Source: Alphaproteobacteria bacterium HGW-Alphaproteobacteria-18
GTDB taxonomy: Bacteria > Pseudomonadota > Alphaproteobacteria > Caulobacterales > Hyphomonadaceae
Assembly (NCBI GenBank): GCA_002841155.1
Contig: PHEH01000005.1
Coordinates: forward strand, 186,001-250,000
DNA length: 64,000 bases
Reading direction: 5' to 3'
The position numbers and the translations under genes are program-made. Below, piece after piece: positions 63,101 through 64,000 of this stretch (positions are counted from its first letter, which is position 1; each line of letters begins with the position of its first letter). The notes beneath the pieces were generated by a model, which was not told where the DNA came from, ran no database searches, and saw only the letters and a list, made by a program, of their open reading frames with translations.

Positions 63101-64000
63101 ATCATGGCAGTTGCCTGGTCGAAGACCGGTGTTGGCTCGGCAGACAAGAAGATGACTGTGCGCGACAGGGCACCTGCTGACCTCATCATGCCCCGTTTTC
63201 TTGCCCCTGGCGATGAAGCCGTGATCACAGCCAGCGTGGATAATATCGAACTCAGCAGCGGCCAGTTCAGTGCGAAAGTTGCTGGGACAGGTCAGCTGAG
63301 CGTGGCTGAGGCCTCCCTTATGCGGACCCTCCAGAAAGGCCAGCGCGCGGACATTCCGGTGCGTGTGACTGCCTCAGGCGAAGGCATCTCCAGCCTCAGC
63401 CTGAATGTCACCGGACCGGACAATTACCGGACCGACCGGACCTATGAGATCCAGACACGCTCGCCCTACCTTCCCGAGACACGGGCGACGAGCCAGCTGA
63501 TGCGGCCCGGTGAAACCTTCTCGGTCAGCCAGGCCCTGCTGACGGGCTATGTGCCGGGCTCAACCGAGGTTTCGGTCGGCTTCTCGCCGCTGCCGATCGA
63601 TGCGCCGACCCTCTACGCCTCGCTCGACCGGTATCCCTATGGATGCACCGAGCAGATCACCAGCCGGGCCGTGCCGCTCCTTTATTCGGAGCAACTCGTC
63701 TCGATGGGCGCCAAGGAGTCGCGGGACAATCCGCGCGACAAGGTCCAGACGGCGGTGAACACCGTTCTAAATCGTCAGGGCGCGGATGGCGCGTTCGGCC
63801 TCTGGCGGGAAGGGGATGGTTATGCCAACCCCTGGCTCGGGGCCTATGCAACAGACTTTATCTTCCGCGCCAAGGAAGCCGGTTATGCCGTGCCCGACGA
63901 AGCCCTGACACGGGCCTATGGCGCGCTGCGCAATGTCGCTACCGGCGATACGTGGCGGGTCTATGGCTACGACACGGATGTGTATGAGAGCCGCTATTCC
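60101..64000 (+). CDS. Bacterial alpha-2-macroglobulin-like lipoprotein (YfhM type), 3' end outside window
   Basis: 1300 codons, open to the window end. The lipoprotein signal MALQVRGPLAGFKAVVFTLL is followed by a lipobox LAGLAAC (Cys27). Macroglobulin-like beta domains follow, with segments such as VDAYVYSDRGIYRPGETVEL (MG3-type) and VDEGILQLTKFKSPDP. The thioester motif GCTEQ (Cys1182) lies in DRYPYGCTEQITSR at the start of the TED domain. In E. coli the homologue traps proteases in the periplasm and is encoded with the PBP1c gene pbpC; whether that follows here lies beyond the window. AGAGGA lies 9 bases before the ATG. Confidence 0.95.
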   Translation, partial: MALQVRGPLAGFKAVVFTLLLAGLAACGGSQTVTTADEDADATVLVERSPADQVAARKREEARRKAREGETQDFSYFRYRIDTATEQPLACFVFSAALDPQTDYSPYLEFRPSFRAALTVEGRELCVGGLAFGTSRTATILAGLPAADGRTLKRGETVPIDFADRPPFVGFKGTGVILPRENADGLPVETVNVDGVKVTVTRVNDRAIVFKNVSEGQTTRQGQWSWLWGEDSPEDVGEEIFSGLMDVTNVPNAPVVTVFPLQDVVGPMKPGAYFVRVEDAAKLTGSEGPPAASGRWILLTDLALTAYYGEQGLDVTLRSLKDGKTVSDATVQLIAANNSVLAETKPDASGRISFDKPLLSGKGTMAPRLVVATNTKGELAALDLNRSPVDLSEYTVGGRRTPGPVDAYVYSDRGIYRPGETVELTAMLRDRAGRQVTGRNGHLVIYRPNGLVASKTRFTDPKSGAVLQSFALPRGASRGEWRASIEIDGLTSPAGEMRFAVEDFVPQRIAVDVTADQEAPMKAGATRNVDIAARFLYGAPGAGLTVKTEARMEPDPKPFKAFEGFTYGRHDQSFEQQILEFEDVTTDGAGKALVRLSPGTAGSNSGIPLRLNTVVSVLEPGGRAVSESVRVPYRPENLYVGLKPGFESSVQEGGEARFEVVAVNADGQASAQRLSWKVLQINYHYDWYREGETWNWRRSRTVTKVNEGVVSTPAGGTAEIKVAALDWGSHELVVEGQGPNASVGASTGFYVGWGGWASADGTEAPDRVKVVAAEKTPKVGQNAELTILPPYDGQAQIVVATDRVLSVQNVSVSAAGTRVTLPVTEEWGEGAYVMVNVYSGRDPVLRAKPRRAVGIAHVPVDMAARTFALTINAPDLARPRGEQMVEVEIKGGPREPVFLTVAAVDEGILQLTKFKSPDPVAHYFGRKALGVELYDDYGRLLDPNLGMPAEVRSGGDQLGGEGLSVVPVKSVVLYSGLVDVGRSGKARVRLDIPEFNGQLRIMAVAWSKTGVGSADKKMTVRDRAPADLIMPRFLAPGDEAVITASVDNIELSSGQFSAKVAGTGQLSVAEASLMRTLQKGQRADIPVRVTASGEGISSLSLNVTGPDNYRTDRTYEIQTRSPYLPETRATSQLMRPGETFSVSQALLTGYVPGSTEVSVGFSPLPIDAPTLYASLDRYPYGCTEQITSRAVPLLYSEQLVSMGAKESRDNPRDKVQTAVNTVLNRQGADGAFGLWREGDGYANPWLGAYATDFIFRAKEAGYAVPDEALTRAYGALRNVATGDTWRVYGYDTDVYESRYS

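Noticed and set aside
1..64000. tRNA, rRNA, integrase, transposase or prophage genes
   Set aside because: None was recognised on either strand by reading the sequence. A covariance-model scan could still find a small RNA, for instance in 27939-28341.

Overview
The window comes from a GC-rich alphaproteobacterium and looks most like a member of the Hyphomonadaceae/Caulobacterales (stalked, budding or prosthecate dimorphic bacteria). The support is a GcrA cell-cycle regulator, a TacA-type sigma54 response regulator, GANTC sites upstream of pilA, a complete tad/cpa Flp-pilus locus, several sphingomonad/Hyphomonas-style catabolic genes (large TonB receptor, Spinster-type MFS) and a canonical alphaproteobacterial mraZ-to-murC cluster. 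No rRNA, tRNA, CRISPR array, transposase or prophage gene was recognised. The species assignment is inference from gene content, not from a database match.

Layout. 1-3.0 kb: a tripartite RND efflux operon on the minus strand (outer-membrane factor, adaptor, start of the permease, which runs off the left edge). 3.2-6.3 kb: a PhoR-like histidine kinase, gcrA and an ABC-2 permease. 6.3-11.8 kb: a probable catabolic/uptake module made of an alpha/beta hydrolase, an MFS permease, a TetR regulator that appears to start at CTG, and a TonB-dependent receptor. Its promoters share a TCAAC-N4-GTTGA operator. 11.8-15.2 kb: an accessory zone with palindromic intergenic repeats, a small CxxC protein, an HTH protein and an AT-rich two-gene operon (wHTH-like protein plus HEPN-like/wHTH protein), which I consider the best candidate for an undescribed system. 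15.2-21.5 kb: uvrB, a large membrane protein of unknown function and a PiT phosphate transporter. 21.8-28 kb: tacA with a Pho-box-like repeat upstream, a MarR-GNAT fusion with its own palindrome, an MFS protein, and the oxyR/ahpC-ahpD peroxide module with a textbook double OxyR site.

28.3-41.4 kb is the division and cell-wall (dcw) cluster mraZ-rsmH-ftsL-ftsI-murE-murF-mraY-murD-ftsW-murG-(small membrane protein)-murC. Nearly every junction is a 1-8 base stop/start overlap, so it is probably one translationally coupled operon. An array of CCCA boxes at 10-bp spacing precedes mraZ. The cluster stops after murC: murB, ddl and ftsQAZ are not here, and a UMF1-type MFS gene follows.

43-56.6 kb is the tad pilus locus: two TadE-like pseudopilins and a stand-alone pilus-assembly N-terminal-domain protein on the minus strand, then pilA, cpaA, cpaB, cpaC, cpaD, cpaE, cpaF, tadB and tadC on the plus strand. 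An ALDH7-type aldehyde dehydrogenase lies between these and a convergent tadD. The right end holds an M17 leucyl aminopeptidase, a TPR protein, an SDR-type epimerase and the first 1300 codons of an alpha-2-macroglobulin-like lipoprotein with its CTEQ thioester motif, cut off by the window edge.
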